DNA of 64,000 nt from Rhodocollybia butyracea (lineage: Eukaryota > Basidiomycota > Agaricomycetes > Agaricales > Omphalotaceae), in the NCBI GenBank assembly GCA_015501585.1, contig JADNRY010000211.1, positions 1 through 64,000 of the forward strand. The letters are read 5' to 3'. Shown piece after piece: positions 44,396 through 56,242 of the stretch. How positions within the stretch are numbered: the first letter of the stretch is position 1; every line of letters starts with the position of its first letter. The notes beneath the pieces were generated by a model. It did not search any database, had not been told where the DNA came from, and saw only the letters and a program-made list of their open reading frames with translations. The position numbers and the translations under genes were made by a program.

Positions 44396-44987
44396 ATGTT
44401 CTCCCGTATCTCCACTGTTGCTTTTTACGTCTTGTTTGCTTTCGCTGTTCTTGCAGCTGCCTCTCCAGGATATCAAGTTGTTAAGCGAAACAACCCCCCT
44501 CCCGTCACCACCACGGTGACGGTTACTGCTGTGAGCCAGCTCATTCCCGTACCCTTTACTTTGCATACTCACGAATAAACGCTGTAGCCCGCCTCGACGG
44601 CTACGATCCCGGCTAGTAGTTGCTCCACTGGCCCGATTCAATGCTGCTCGACCACACAGCAGGTATGCCAATTTGAAGAAAATATCCATGGTTTGTTGGC
44701 ATTACTGACAAAATTTCATGTAGTCTAATAACTTGAGCCTTTTGGGCTCACTCCTCCTCGTTGCGCTTGGAGTCGTCCTCGATGTTGTGGATGGCGTCGT
44801 CACCGTTGGATTTAGCTGCAGCGGCATCGATATCTTGAACGGAGGTACCTGCACTGCTCAAGCTGTCTGCTGCGAGGATAACGCTATTGTAAGATTTCCT
44901 TTATGAACACTGTTATAAGTACCGTTAACGCTAACTATTGTCCAGGGAGGCCTCGTCTCCATCGGGTGCATCCCCGTCACCCTTTAA
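44396..44987 (+). CDS. Class I hydrophobin
   Basis: Four exons. Exon 1 has MFSRISTVAFYVLFAFAVLA, SPGYQVVKRNNPPP and a TTTVTVTA end. Exon 2 has CSTGPIQCC. Exon 3 is strongly hydrophobic (LLGSLLLVALGVVLDVV), then FSCSGIDILNGGTC and [11 protein letters not shown]. Exon 4 is GGLVSIGCIPVTL. All eight cysteines and all splice sites are in place. The KR after the signal peptide is conserved. Of the cluster it looks most like the genes at 47.9 and 62.5 kb. Confidence 0.92.
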
Positions 44988-47300
44988 GTAGGTAACATCG
45001 TTCGGAAAGATTCACGGACACTTGTTTCCTTTGGCTGTCCTGAATCTGCATGTAGTGTACCGAGGTTTCGATAGGTCCTTCGTCGTCACGTCGGGTTCAC
45101 ATGGTTTCCAATTTTTCTCTATGTTCTCTGTGTTTCAATGGGTTTTTGTGTAACTTGGGTTTTGAATGTTATTGAAGTTTGTGTGTGATCTTAGTTTTGT
45201 GTGTGATCTTCTAAGTGTTATCCTCACGAAGGAAAAATTCGACAAGGACACACTAGTTCGCTACTGAGTATCTGATTATTTACAAGTTAGCATTATTCTG
45301 GTATGAGCTGCGGGGCTGGCCGGAATCCCACTGACTTGAACTTTGCCGTATCTCGAGCAGAAAGTCAACCCTGGCAGGCTGCTTGCGTGATCGATGGGAT
45401 ATCCTGATATACGAGTTAAAATTTGTAGATGGAGGAATTCGAGACACTCGCCAGCTACATATAACAATCCCGAGTTGACTTGTCCTGTCTGCATGAAAAT
45501 TACGTTGACCGCATACCTACGACATTTACGTCAAAACTGCGGGCCATTTTGTTAGCGGCCAGTCTACTTACCGTAGAAAACGAAAAAGGGTCACTATGTC
45601 CCAGTTCGACCTTCCCTTGGAAAGGTCGTTTGAGGCAACAAGCGGATTTATCTGAGACGCTGATCAACCATAATCGTATTCGTTATAGAAGTTCAAGTTA
45701 GCTGATGAGTATGGGTGTTTCGTGCTCTCGCGGTTATGGCATGGCAGGGATTAACATTCTGGGGACGAACAAAGGAGGCAGAAGTTTCCGTTTCAAATTC
45801 ATCGCAGCTCCCTTCGAAAAGTTTGTGAAAAGCATGTTGACTCGAGTGCTTATATCAAATGCTTTGTGAGCTGTCCATGTTGGCTATCCGATTCGAAGTT
45901 CGGTCCCGTTAGTACCTTATGTGCGATAGTGTACCTATCGTTTCTACATACAGTTCCTGAAGCGGTAAATCAGCTCAAAGACCGAAGATTTAAGAAATTA
46001 CGTCTCATTCAGTCGCTTTGCCATGTGCGTCTGCAAAGACTAGACGTCCGGACATACTTAAAACAGGTTTCTAGCCAGATCACTTCTACTCCTCTAAGGG
46101 TGCTGAATAAATCTTCGTGCATGTGCTTTCCCTTGCGCGCTTCCTCAAGCTAGGCGTAGAACTCTTGAAAAAGACGTCAACGAACATTTCCGAATTGATG
46201 CTAGCGTGAAGCATTATCCTAGCGTCATCCGTAGAAGTGAAGAAATTCCGAGAAAGGCATTGCTGAACGAAGCACCCATGATTCAAGCTTGAGAAGAGCT
46301 CTTTAAAGCGTTGAGGAGATTCGCCGGATAGAACCCATTTCTTAAAAAATTCTCGTCAGTTCTTATATAACTCAAGATGAGGTCGCTTTTTTTTTCACGT
46401 ACCAAATCTCATATAACTTCGATGCAGATGAGCGAGGAACAATAACGATAGTGAAATTTATCGCTCGCTGAACGTAACGCCACTGTTGCAGTGGCTGACG
46501 ACAGGGAATCATGAAGTATCGAATTCCTAAGAATGACCATATGCCAAAGCGAATCCACTGAGGGAGATCGAAATAGGGGCAGGAAGTCAATCTGAAAGGG
46601 TAGCCGCACACCCTAGATGCCGAAAGAAATCAATCTAAAGCCTGCTGGAAACCAGACATCGAAAGGAAATTTATAGCAAGATTTTCGAGTGATCTTCTGG
46701 GATATCGTTGAGTGAGCTGCACACGCGAAACGGGATGAGGAAAGTCATACTGAGGCGAGGCGATGCTATGTTAAATCCACCGAATCGACTTTAGTGTAGT
46801 GAACGCGACGGAAAGTGCCTTAGGAGTTGAGAGTAGCCTCAGTCCGATGCAAGAGCATGCAGCGACAGTACCGAGTGGTAGCACAATGAAAAGTAAAGAA
46901 GAAAGAGATGTCAATGACGGCAAACCGTTAGCATGTGATGTCAGTGTTTACGGCCCGAGAGGCCGGTCAGACAAATCTTCCAATACTACCATCTGAGACT
47001 CGAAGGTAACGATCCTTTGCTCTATGTTCTTTTTGTCGACTCGAAAGACAGCACAGCACCAGGAAACAAGGCGAGCACAATCTCAGAAGCTAGTGGGAAA
47101 AAGGGTAGGAAGCCGGGAAAGTGGGTTGGAAGGCAGCCAAGCGAAATTCACGGCTAATTGGGATATCGTTGATTAAATTTCTGACAGAATTGGGACTGAC
47201 ACTGACCGACAGCGATGCATATGATGTCCCACCGGCATCCTTGCAATCCGTCTTTCGTAGGCTTCCAGCGTTTACAACTCCATTGCCCAACAACACATAT
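44988..47300. other. 2.3 kb without a recognised gene
   Basis: The first ~250 bp is hydrophobin 3' flank (GATAGGTCCTTCGTCGTCACG). A short direct repeat TTTGTGTGTGATCTT lies near 45,180-45,210. The rest has only short frames. The frame at 47,121-47,327 looks somewhat protein-like but has no recognisable motif. Confidence 0.45.
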
Positions 47301-47824
47301 GATTGTCTACTCGATTGCTCGGAATAGTGTCGCCGCACAGGCACCCGACTTGGCACTTCCAGCGTCGTTTAATGACTCTCTATATTGAGCTTTGATTCGC
47401 AATTACGACGCCACTGCAGTCTGTCTTTCCATGGATTTGATAGATGAAGGTGTGTACCTACCGCCGGAAGATCAACTCATGAAGATCAACTCGTCATCAG
47501 TTCGGCAAATGGATTCTGACTGACCTAGCAATCAAGTCAAGGCTGCAAGTATAACTTGAAAATTCTCTAGTGTTTTTCACAAAATCCTCCAGGCTGTGTA
47601 GGGTGTTCGGCGGACGCGTCGTGTAAAGCGGAACTCGTATGACAACCAAGCCCAACACTACTTTGACTTGTTAGATAAACATCTACTGGCTTTGAAACAC
47701 GGCATTAGGATATTCTTGGAGGAATACCATCTCACAGAATGTCAGTGCCACTGGTGCCAATGTGAACCAGTCGGTATCTACGGCAGCGTACGTAGGCTTG
47801 CTGACTCGATTCCCAAATTCTGAG

Positions 47825-47874
47825 TATAAAAGTCAACCACAATCCTCTCTCTCAAGTATCGAACGACCCTTCGA
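47825..47874 (+). promoter_or_regulatory. Hydrophobin core promoter (47.9-kb gene)
   Basis: TATAAAAG at 47825-47832 and ATCGAACGACCCTTCGA at 47858-47874, a 50-bp span. The leader to the start codon is longer (38 bp). Confidence 0.75.
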
Positions 47875-47912
47875 TAAGATATCTAGAACATACACACTTC
47901 TGCTCAAGCACA

Positions 47913-48491
47913 ATGTTCTCTCGCATCTCCACGATCGCTTTCTGCGCGTTGTTTGCTTTCGCTATGCTTGCTTCAGCCACTCCGGCTGATGTCAAGCGAT
48001 GGGCTACCACAACCACTCCTCCGGTCACCACCACGGTGACGGTCACTGCGGTAAGCCAGATTATCTCCCTGCCCTACCCTTCGATCCACATACTCATGAA
48101 CAAAATTTTCAGCCCGCCACAACCGTTACGATCCCCGCCAGCCAATGCTCCACCGGCCCCGTTCAATGCTGCGATTCCACCGAGACGGTAATACGAATAT
48201 CCATGCATGTTTTCGCAGTCGCTGACAAAACTTCTAAATAGGCCGGATCTGGGTTGGGTTCGCTCCTCCTCGGTCTGCTTGGAATAGTCGTCCAGGACCT
48301 CGATCTCTTGCTTGGTGTCAGCTGCAGCCCCATCGACGTTCTTGGGGGAGGTACCTGCACTTCCCAAGCTGTTTGTTGCGAAGATAATGCTGTGGTAAGA
48401 TATCTTCGTCGGTTATAAATATGTACTGTGAAGGCTAACTGTTCCCCAGGGCGGCCTTATCTCCATTGGGTGTATAGTCGTTACCCTCTGA
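47913..48491 (+). CDS. Class I hydrophobin
   Basis: Four exons. Exon 1 has [20 protein letters not shown], then [10 protein letters not shown] and a Thr-rich [15 protein letters not shown] stretch. Exon 2 has CSTGPVQCC. Exon 3 has [20 protein letters not shown], then [14 protein letters not shown] and [11 protein letters not shown]. Exon 4 is [13 protein letters not shown]. There is one extra cysteine in the signal peptide and eight in the mature part. The start codon is fixed by the MFSRIS motif shared by the whole cluster. Intact. Confidence 0.92.
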
Positions 48492-48899
48492 GTGGAATAT
48501 AGAGTTGTTACCTTGGATCCATGGTCGATGTGGGCCGGCGAGGCATCGATAGGTTTTATCTAGTTCATTGTCCTCGGCTCAAACTGCCCCCTTCCTGATG
48601 TTTCAATTTTCTTTATACAAACCCATAAATATTGTGAATCTGTGATTTATGAAGTGAAGGCAATACAACATGGTACACGCAAGCTTGTCGGGCCCGTTCA
48701 GAAGTAGGAGGCCCCCGAAAAATGGTGATTATGTCGGCTCACCCGTCCCCACCTCGGTTCCTCTGCAAGGCCTTTGCCTCCACTATGGCCCATGCCACGC
48801 CCCTCCCGCCTTGCCTGACTCCCGTTTTCCGTCTTCCGTCTCCCACAAGAGCACTGTGAGCTCTGCCGCCTGCACCACATCCCTCCCACACCTGCCTCC

Positions 48900-49310
48900 C
48901 GCCGGATAAGTACATCTTCTCGATGACTCCTGAAGGAATAACGACACCACTGCAGGCACGAGCGGATGAGCAAGTGTCCTTCCATCATGCCATGCATAGA
49001 TAAATGAAAGATATTATCCATGTTTGTAAGCACCGCCAGAGTATTAATTCCTGCAAAGGGGTACAGAAGTCTGATCTCTGTTCGCTCAAGCTGAAGGCTG
49101 GGTAGATAGTTTGTCTCTTTCGCTCGGATACGAAACCTGCGATTTCAGTTCGCATTGGTTCTTTCTAGTTATTTCGCGTCGTCTGGTGTCCTCCTCGGAT
49201 GTTCTGCTATAGGACCTCAATGCGTAATGGTGCGGCCCCTTGGACCTTTTGACTTTCGAAATTCGCGCTCTGTTTGTAACAGGCGAGATTTTGAAAATCG
49301 GACGCACTCC
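48900..49310 (+). repeat. Orphan hydrophobin upstream region (no gene follows)
   Basis: It is colinear with 61,650-62,075, the region upstream of the hydrophobin at 62499: ATGAAAGATATTATCCATGT, CTCCTCGGATGTTCTGCTAT, CCTTGGACCTTTTGACTTTCG and GGCGAGATTTTGAAAATCGGAC. Similarity ends near 49,310, and no TATA/dyad or hydrophobin exon follows. Confidence 0.7.
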
Positions 49311-49479
49311 CTGACAAAGCGCCCGTTGGTACGGAATTGGGGACAGCCACGTTCGACGCGCTCAGTCACAAAAGATACCATGAGTTTCGCCGCTGATAAT
49401 GCTCAAGGTTGGAAAGATGGCGACAACAGTTCATTCGCAGTCTGATGAAATGCTTCCTGCGACGAGGAAGCAGACTAGA

Positions 49480-50620
49480 GATGTATTAGTTAAATCAAGT
49501 CTCAAATATCTCAACGCGTGAAGACTAAAAATTGTTTAAAGGTAGGTATTCACATACACCTTGGGCGTCGAATTAATTATTTTTTATCCTTTGGAGCTTG
49601 ATAGGTAAGGTACGTTTACCACGTACATGCCAAGGAATGGACGGTGTTAAAATCCTTGAGGGAAAAGACTCGAATGAAGGACCCAAGCGATCGCCTGCAG
49701 TACCGAAAGTAACGCGAAAGAGTGCATTGAGTAGTGATACATTGATCTACGAACAAGACACTTCAGTTAATCGAGTCCACAAACAAAACAACAAAAGACG
49801 CGTACTATTTCACCGGGGACCACAAATCTCAACGTTAACCTTCAAAGCTTCGCCGGCGCCTCACGCGTCTGCAAGGCCGCGGTTGATGAGATGATGGGAC
49901 AATAAAAGAATGAAGGAGTGCTCCTTTGAAGATAGATTCCCAAGTGTATGACCGAGCATTGTTGAGAAAAAAAGTAGTTCAAACTTGAAGAGACGACCAT
50001 GAGCGTAGACCGAAGACAAAGTCTAAAAGCTAGTAGAGATTACACTCGTGGTTAGTACTTGCGACGAAAAAAGACAACGAACGACTCGCCTGTGCAAAAC
50101 TAGGTACAAAAGCGTTCCTCATATTCCCATAGTGCATACGAGGCTCGTACATTCGACGTCGTCCATCGAGAGGGCAGCTTCAGTCAAAAAAGTCGCCGTC
50201 GCTAGCTGTGAAAGCGCTCGAGAAGACAATAGGAGCACTCCATTCGAAGCCCGAAGTGCGAAGAGGAGCTAGGACTACAGAGGCGTTAGTTCGATGAAAT
50301 CTCTACGTCTGAAAAGCTAAGAATTGTTCAGAATAGAAATAAAAGTAGTCTCATGCGCCTTGGGCGTCGAAGTGAGCTGAGTTATTTTTTCATCATGGTA
50401 GATTTGGTCGGAAAGGTGCGTACATACAAAGAAATAAAATGGTGCTGAAAATTTTGGAAAGAACACTTACTGGAACATGCCGCGAGGGTAGCCTATAACA
50501 CGGAAGGTAGTGGGAAAAGACTGGGGTTTCTGCATTAAGCGGTGCTACAGTAGTCTACGAGAAAGACAGTTGAGCTAACTGAATTCAAAAACAAAAAAAA
50601 AACGCGTACTTTTCGCTATG
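49480..50620 (+). repeat. Two diverged tandem copies of an unrecognised segment
   Basis: The segment at 49,480-49,830 aligns with 50,280-50,610. Shared blocks include CCTTGGGCGTCGAA, TTATTTTTTATCC/TTATTTTTTCATC, GATAGGTAAGGT/GTCGGAAAGGTG, a CTACGAACAAGACA/CTACGAGAAAGACA block and AAAGACGCGTAC/AAAAACGCGTAC. No frame is conserved in both copies. Confidence 0.55.
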
Positions 50621-51220
50621 GGCAAAGACTGGCTGTGGGTAGAGCTCTAGAGGCTTTGCGGCAAGTTTTCGCCAAATCAAAGAGCTACAGGATGGGCAGT
50701 GTCATTGATATCTCCACTAGCCGGAGCCCAGTTGGTAAACCGGTGAGGAACAAAGAAGAGAAAAGAAAATTTATAGTGACGCGTCGGCGCTAGTCAATAT
50801 GTCAGGCTATGATCATGTGATCAGATACTCGTTGACACCACACTCTTCATCGATTCGCTGCTGGGGGGCCGCTCGACGCTAGTACTGGCGACTCTCTAGT
50901 TACTAATTACTAGTACTTGCTATCGTCGTCGGTTACCGGGCTACCCGCATCACTCAGAAACGGATACAGACGGCTATAGATTCTTTTTCTTCTTCAAGCT
51001 TGCGGTTCCCTCCAAGACATTCTCTACACTGCCCGTCGACATCACTAGCACTTCTTACTGTCAAGTATCAAGGACCTCCGACTCCGAAAATGGGCCCAGC
51101 AATTCAAGCGCTCAAGGATAGCTCGCAGAAACGAGGAGTCGTTGTGGCTTCGGCAATGCTCCGGCCAACCTCACACGGAACTCGGTTCCATAAGCGCCGT
51201 GTTCTCTTCATCGAACTATC
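50621..51220. other. Upstream region of the peroxiredoxin-like gene
   Basis: No gene recognised. A pyrimidine-rich stretch at 50,978-50,998 may belong to the promoter. Confidence 0.4.
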
Positions 51221-52246
51221 ATGTCTGCCAACATTCCGGATAATGATACACTTTCCAAGGCATCGGACCTCGAAGTACTTGACTTTGAAGGGAAGAAAGT
51301 CAGCTTTGGTTCATTATTCACAGAACGAAAGATGATCCTTGTGTTTATTCGTCAGTGTTTAAGACCGATTCGTCATTACTTCAAGTTAACTAACCTTCTC
51401 TCTCTAGGACATTTCTTTTGTGGGGTACGCGTTATGAGCCTCATAGTGACGCTAAACGTTTGAACTAGACGCCTATTCGCTGGCAGAACTGTCAAGTAAG
51501 TAAACTTGTAACTTGTTTCGTTGTAAAGGTCAACACGCTGATTATTACCTATAAAGCAATATGTATCCAAGCTCAACTCGGAATACGAGAAGCTATCTAA
51601 CGCATTGGAGGAATCGAATACAGGGATGGCTCTGATAGGATGCGGAGACTGGGACCTCATCGAAAAGTACTCTGGTACGTCGCCCTTTCATTATTTCTCG
51701 AACACCAGATTCATGCGTATCTCAATATATATAGAAATGACCGGATTTCCCTCCAGTAGAATCTACGCCAACCCATCTCTCGGTGTCTTCCATGCGCTCG
51801 GGATGAACCTCCAGACACTTGCCCGTACCCCCGCCGGGCAGAAGAAAGCTAGTTATCTTACCGAGGGAATCGTGAAAGTCACTCTGTCGAGTGCTTGGGT
51901 ATGTCCTCCATCCCTGTCTTTTCCGCTTGTCAGTAGAATTTAGCCAACTTGAACGTTAAACAGGAAACGCTCAAGAACATACGCCTCTTCGGTAAACAAG
52001 GTAACATCGCCCAGCTGGGTGGCGAATTTATCATGGGACCAGGTGACTATTTCCCTATATCTTTTTTCCTAGATTCTGACGGCCTTTTGGAATAAAGGGA
52101 ACCAGTGTACGTTTGCTCATCGAATGCAACATACTGAAGACCGTGAGTCTGATTCGTTTCGTTCTATGCTCTTTCTAATGTTGCTTTGCTTAGATGCCGA
52201 AATCGCCCAGTTGCTCGAAGGAGCGAATCTTGTCAAAGGTAGTTGA
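51221..52246 (+). CDS. AhpC/TSA-type thioredoxin-fold protein (peroxiredoxin-like PRXL2/AAED1 group)
   Basis: A probable redox protein. Exon 1 gives MSANIPDNDTLSKASDLEVL, then DFEGKKVSFGSLF and ILVFIR. The next exon is HFFCG, and a 9-nt microexon at 51487-51495 gives NCQ, so the product reads HFFCGNCQQYVSKL. This restores the CxxC active-site motif expected for the family. Further exons give MALIGCGDWDLIEKY, GFPSSRIYANPSLGVFHALG, LGGEFIMGP, CTFAHRMQHTED and AEIAQLLEGANLVKGS. If the microexon is not used, a longer exon (TPIRWQNCQ) also keeps the frame but breaks the CxxC spacing. Two decayed copies lie at 54.3 and 59.9 kb, each next to a secreted-protein paralogue. Confidence 0.8.
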
Positions 52247-52933
52247 TTCAATCCGCGGTATGAATCCCGGGGGTCGAAGGACATCCGAGTGTCGTAACTG
52301 GGACGATGGATAAGGGCTGGAAGAAGTGGTGTTGCAGGTATGTTGAGGAAGGAGGGAGAGATGCTTTTAGTCTGGCACCCTCGACATTACTCAGGCATTG
52401 TATAGATATCAAGTTGTTTATAATAAATCCCGGAGGACAAGAACATTTACGCGTTCCGTTTCACGCATCGATATGACGACCAGCTGGCCGTTCAGAACAC
52501 CCGTCTTGTCCAGCATGTGCACTGATTCCGGCTAAAACCTACCTTATATGAAACAGCGCTTGATGGTTAAACATTTAGAACCCTTTTTTAGGTTCACTCA
52601 TCCTGGTGCTGATAGGACAGAGTACTACAGGCATAAGGGCATAAGGTGAATAGTAAAGGCTCGCGTAGGAAGTCGCTGAATGAGACTTGGCTGTAGGTAT
52701 AATGCAGAGCGGCGAAGTGAGGGGAGCATGAGGACATCAAATATGATATAACTTCGGAAAAACCGTACTGCTCCTCTCATCGGGATCTGCACCCGACATC
52801 GTTTCAACTGTGCCGGAACGACATATAAATGAAGGAAGTAAACGCAAAAACTTCCTCAGCTGCTGGTTCAGTTCAACGTCCGCACATCACAACTCGCCCA
52901 AAAGTCCTTTGTCTTTGAAAGTCTCCTACCATC

Positions 52934-53889
52934 ATGCAACTCAAAGTTCTCTGTCTGTATCTCCTTGCGACACTCACGTCCACCAGTACCGTGTGTGCAG
53001 CGCCGCCTGGTCAGAGGCCTCCTATTACACACCACTCTACAGTCGGTGTAAGTGTCTACTTCCGAAACGTGTTACATCATGTTAATCTGACTTTTTCTAC
53101 TACCACTAGAAATGGAAGTTCCTTGATTCCGAGGGCAAACCTACAAGGCTGGACGTAAGCAGACAAAACAAAAAAGATACCGACTCTACGCGAAAACGAC
53201 TGGCCCTTACATTCCCAAAGTTGAAAGAAGAACGCACGGGGGCCGACGTACACGCGGTGCTTGGTTTTACCAGCTACCTGTTTCAATATACCAGCGTCCC
53301 ACCTCAAAGACAAGTTGAGCACAAGTATGTTTTTGAGCTCACGGGAGGAACAGTTTGTGTACCTTCGTGCATTGGGTGGTATTCTGGTCGCGCGACTCGC
53401 TTCGAGAGGATGGAAATCTACTACCCGACGTTAGCGAACCCCGGGGCGAAATATGGGGTGATGCACTTTCATCAAAATCCAAAGTATAACTGGGGCGTGG
53501 AACGTAGGCAGTTTTTCGATGCGGTCAAGCCTGTAGAGAGATGGAGCAGATCACTCGGCTCCGGTACACAGCAGGGTCCCTCGAGGGCACAGCCGGGTCC
53601 GTTGGACCATGGCCACGACAAGGAGAAGTGCTTCGAGTGTCTCTGTGCTGACCCCGCCAACCCGCCAGGTCCGCCACATGAGGCTGCCGATTGGAGTCAC
53701 CTCGATATCAAACCACACCAACCGCACGCGAACTCGAAGCCTGGAGCGATGGGTCCCCCGTGTCTTCCTCATACTAAGCTTTCTCATCCAAAGGGAAAAG
53801 CGCCAGCCCCGAAATCGCCGACCGAGAAGCATGATCCAACGACGTGCATCGATTGTATTATCGACTGGCCCCACGACCGTCACACCTAG
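52934..53889 (+). CDS. Secreted protein with Cys-x2-Cys motifs, unrecognised family (intact copy)
   Basis: Two exons (52934-53047 and 53110-53889), about 297 residues. A signal peptide (MQLKVLCLYLLATLTSTSTV, CAA) is followed by a small globular region with FLDSEGKPTRLDV, HAVLGFTSYLFQY, VFELTGGTVCVPSCIGWY and RRQFFDAVKPVERW. A Pro/Gly-rich tail has HDKEKCFECLCADPANPP and TTCIDCIIDWPHD. The paired cysteines in the tail could bind metal or form disulfides. I do not recognise the family. At least three more copies exist nearby (55.2, 58.0, 60.9 kb), all damaged. The start is fixed by the same ATG and signal peptide in two paralogues. Confidence 0.75.
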
Positions 53890-54049
53890 CGTGGGGAGCC
53901 ATGAGGCCCCACGTACCTCCCTTCGCCTCGATTTTCGATTCCCAGGCATCGTGAGTTTTTCAATCAATAATTCTAGTCTTATTTAATAACGCTCGAGTCC
54001 AGAATGTTCGTAGAACCTTCGCGTAGGCTGTAGGCTGTATAAAACCAAT
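53890..54049. other. 3' flank of the secreted-protein gene
   Basis: It shares AATAATTCTAG and CCAGAATGTTCGTAGAA with the 3' flanks of the copies at 55.2 and 58.0 kb. Confidence 0.5.
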
Positions 54050-54560
54050 GTGATAATGTTGCACGACGGAAAAATCATCATATACATATCTGTTACTAAG
54101 AAGGCTTCCTTTGTCCCAGCCGGCACGAATCCTGGCATTAAATTCGTTTTTCGAGTGAGGGGAGGGACGGTTTGGGTACCTTCCTGCGTTGGCTCCCCCG
54201 TTCTTGTCCCTTTCATCATGGACTTCTCCATTAGTGCAAGGAGTAATGAGTGGTCTGAACCCTATGTTACCTCACCCTAGGGCCCTCTACGCCAACCCAT
54301 CTTTCGGTGTCTTCCATGCTCTTCGAGGAATGAACCTTCAGATCCTTGCACTGAGCTCATACTCTCGCGACAAAAGAAAACTGGTTTAGGTATCGTGGAA
54401 GTCAATCAGTCGAGTGCATGAGATGTGCTCCGTCTCTTGTTTGCTTAGATGCGGAAATCGCCCAGTTGCTCGAGCGAATCTTGTTAAAGGTAGTTAATTC
54501 GATCCATGGTATGAATCGCGTGTTGGAGGAGCTTCAGAGTCTGATCCCGAGGTTGCCAAC
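54050..54560 (+). pseudogene. Remnant of a secreted-protein copy fused to a peroxiredoxin-like remnant
   Basis: The segment at 54,105-54,190 reads FVPAGTNPGIKFVFRVRGGT and then VWVPSCVG, matching the VPP..KYVFELTGGTVCVPSCIG region of the gene at 52934. From 54,285 it reads YANPSFGVFHAL and, near 54,455, AEIAQLLE, matching the peroxiredoxin-like gene with internal deletions and stops. Confidence 0.75.
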
Positions 54561-55202
54561 CCGAATGTCGTAAGCGGGACGAGGAGTGAAAGAAGTGGTA
54601 AGGTATGGAGAGAGGTACGCTTGTGATCTGGCACAATCGACACTACTCAGGCATCCAGTCACCCAAATCCCGGAAAGAACACTTACGCGTTCCGTTTCTC
54701 GCATCGGGCTGACGACTAGCCTGCTCTACAACTGCTGCACGAAACTTTGGCAGATTTCTATAAGTATTGACAGTAAAAGAAAACTGAGAACACCTGACCA
54801 GCCTGATCCGCACAGGCACTTATCCCCTCCCCCCAGCCCGGCTAAACACCTACTTTGTTTGGTTGAATGTTCAATATGTGATTCTGAAAGGACAGAATAT
54901 CACATAAAGTAAATAGTACGGAGCTGCAACCACCAGGGTAGGAAGTCCCCGAACGACTCGACTTGGCTCCCCAGTAAGTAAGTAGGTAGTACAGATGGGT
55001 GAGTTGAAGTGAGCATCAGGACAACAATTATGATGTGACTTCGGAAAAACCGTGCTGCCAGTACTCGTAAGTACCGTCATCGTTTCAACCGGCAACATAT
55101 AAATGAAGCAAGTAAACGCAACCCCTCCCGGAACTGCTGGTCCAGTTGAACGTCTACACTTCACAGCTCACCCAAGTCCTTTTTCTTTGAAAAACTATCG
55201 TT
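54561..55202. other. Duplicated upstream region of the secreted-protein copy
   Basis: It resembles 52,440-52,930 (TATGATGTGACTTCGGAAAA-type block and TATAAATGAAG.AAGTAAACGCAA). It probably holds the promoter of the copy at 55203. No gene. Confidence 0.5.
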
Positions 55203-56054
55203 ATGCAACTCAAAGTCGTCTGTCTGTATCTCCTTGCGACACTCATGTCCACCAGTATCGTGTGTGCAGCGCCGCCTGGTCAAAGGCCCCCTCATAATCC
55301 ACACTCTGGTGTAAGTCTCTGCTTCCGAAACGTGCTCTATCACGCTATTTAACTTTTCCACTACAAGGAGGAGACCGCCTCCGTGCAATCACACTTGACT
55401 CGTGCATTTGCAACGTTGAAAGCGGAACACACAGGAGCCTCCGTACAAGAGGTGCTTGACCTTACCAGCTTCAAATTCCATTCTTCTAGTGTCCCAGCTC
55501 TAAAGCAACCTCCGCACAAGTACATCTTCAAAATCAAGGGAGGAAAGGTTTGCGTACCTTCATGCCTTGGGTGGTATGTTGCGACAGTCAATAGAATCGA
55601 AGTCTACTATCCGACAACGGGATCTCGGGTGAAATTTGGGGTGCTGCAAGGCTATCATCCGGTTAAAACTTTTGACTGGGAGGCGGAACGTAAGCAGTTT
55701 TTCGACGCTGTTAAGCCTTTAGAGAAATGGAATGCGAACCATGACAAGGAGAAGTGCTTCGAATGTCTCTGTGGTGACCACGCCAACCCGCCGCGCTTCC
55801 CGCATGAGGTTGACGACTGGAGTCACCTCGACATCAAACCACACATAAAAAAAACTCCAACCCTGGAGCGATGGGTCCTCTATGCCTTCCTCGTCCTAAA
55901 AGAAAATCGTCGGCCCCTGAATCTAAATCGTCGACCGAGAAGCATCCAATGTTGTGCTTCTATTGTCTTTTGGCCACTCGCGAACACCCGCCCCTTCCCC
56001 CGCATCAGGTTATCGACTGCAATCACCATCCCTAGCGACAGTGGAGAGTCATGA
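55203..56054 (+). pseudogene. Secreted-protein paralogue, frameshifted near the C-terminus
   Basis: The signal peptide (MQLKVVCLYLLATLMSTSIV, CAA) and exon 1 match the gene at 52934. Exon 2 begins EETASVQSHLTRAF, so the FLDSEGKPT segment is lost. The core is conserved (VCVPSCLGWYVATVN, RKQFFDAVKPLEKW, HDKEKCFECLCGDHANPP). In an A-run near 55,848 the frame shifts. The open frame continues with unrelated residues, but the paralogous tail (NPGAMGPLCLPRPK, STEKHP) is readable in the next frame. It may yield a protein of about 260 residues with an altered tail, so it could also be a diverged functional gene. Confidence 0.6.
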
Positions 56055-56242
56055 GGTCAATGTACCTCTCACCTCTTCCTTCACCTTGATTTCTGATTTT
56101 CCTTATGTACATCAGTGTTTCAACAATAATTCTACCGATATCCAATAACGTACAAGTCCAGAATGTTCGTAGAATTCTACTCATCCAGTACCACTTGAAC
56201 AAGCTTGAACATAGTAAACGTCTCTACAAACAAACAAGCAAA

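Noticed and set aside
49598..49894. 98-residue plus-strand frame
   Set aside because: The diverged tandem copy at 50.3-50.6 kb does not keep the frame, so coding is unlikely.
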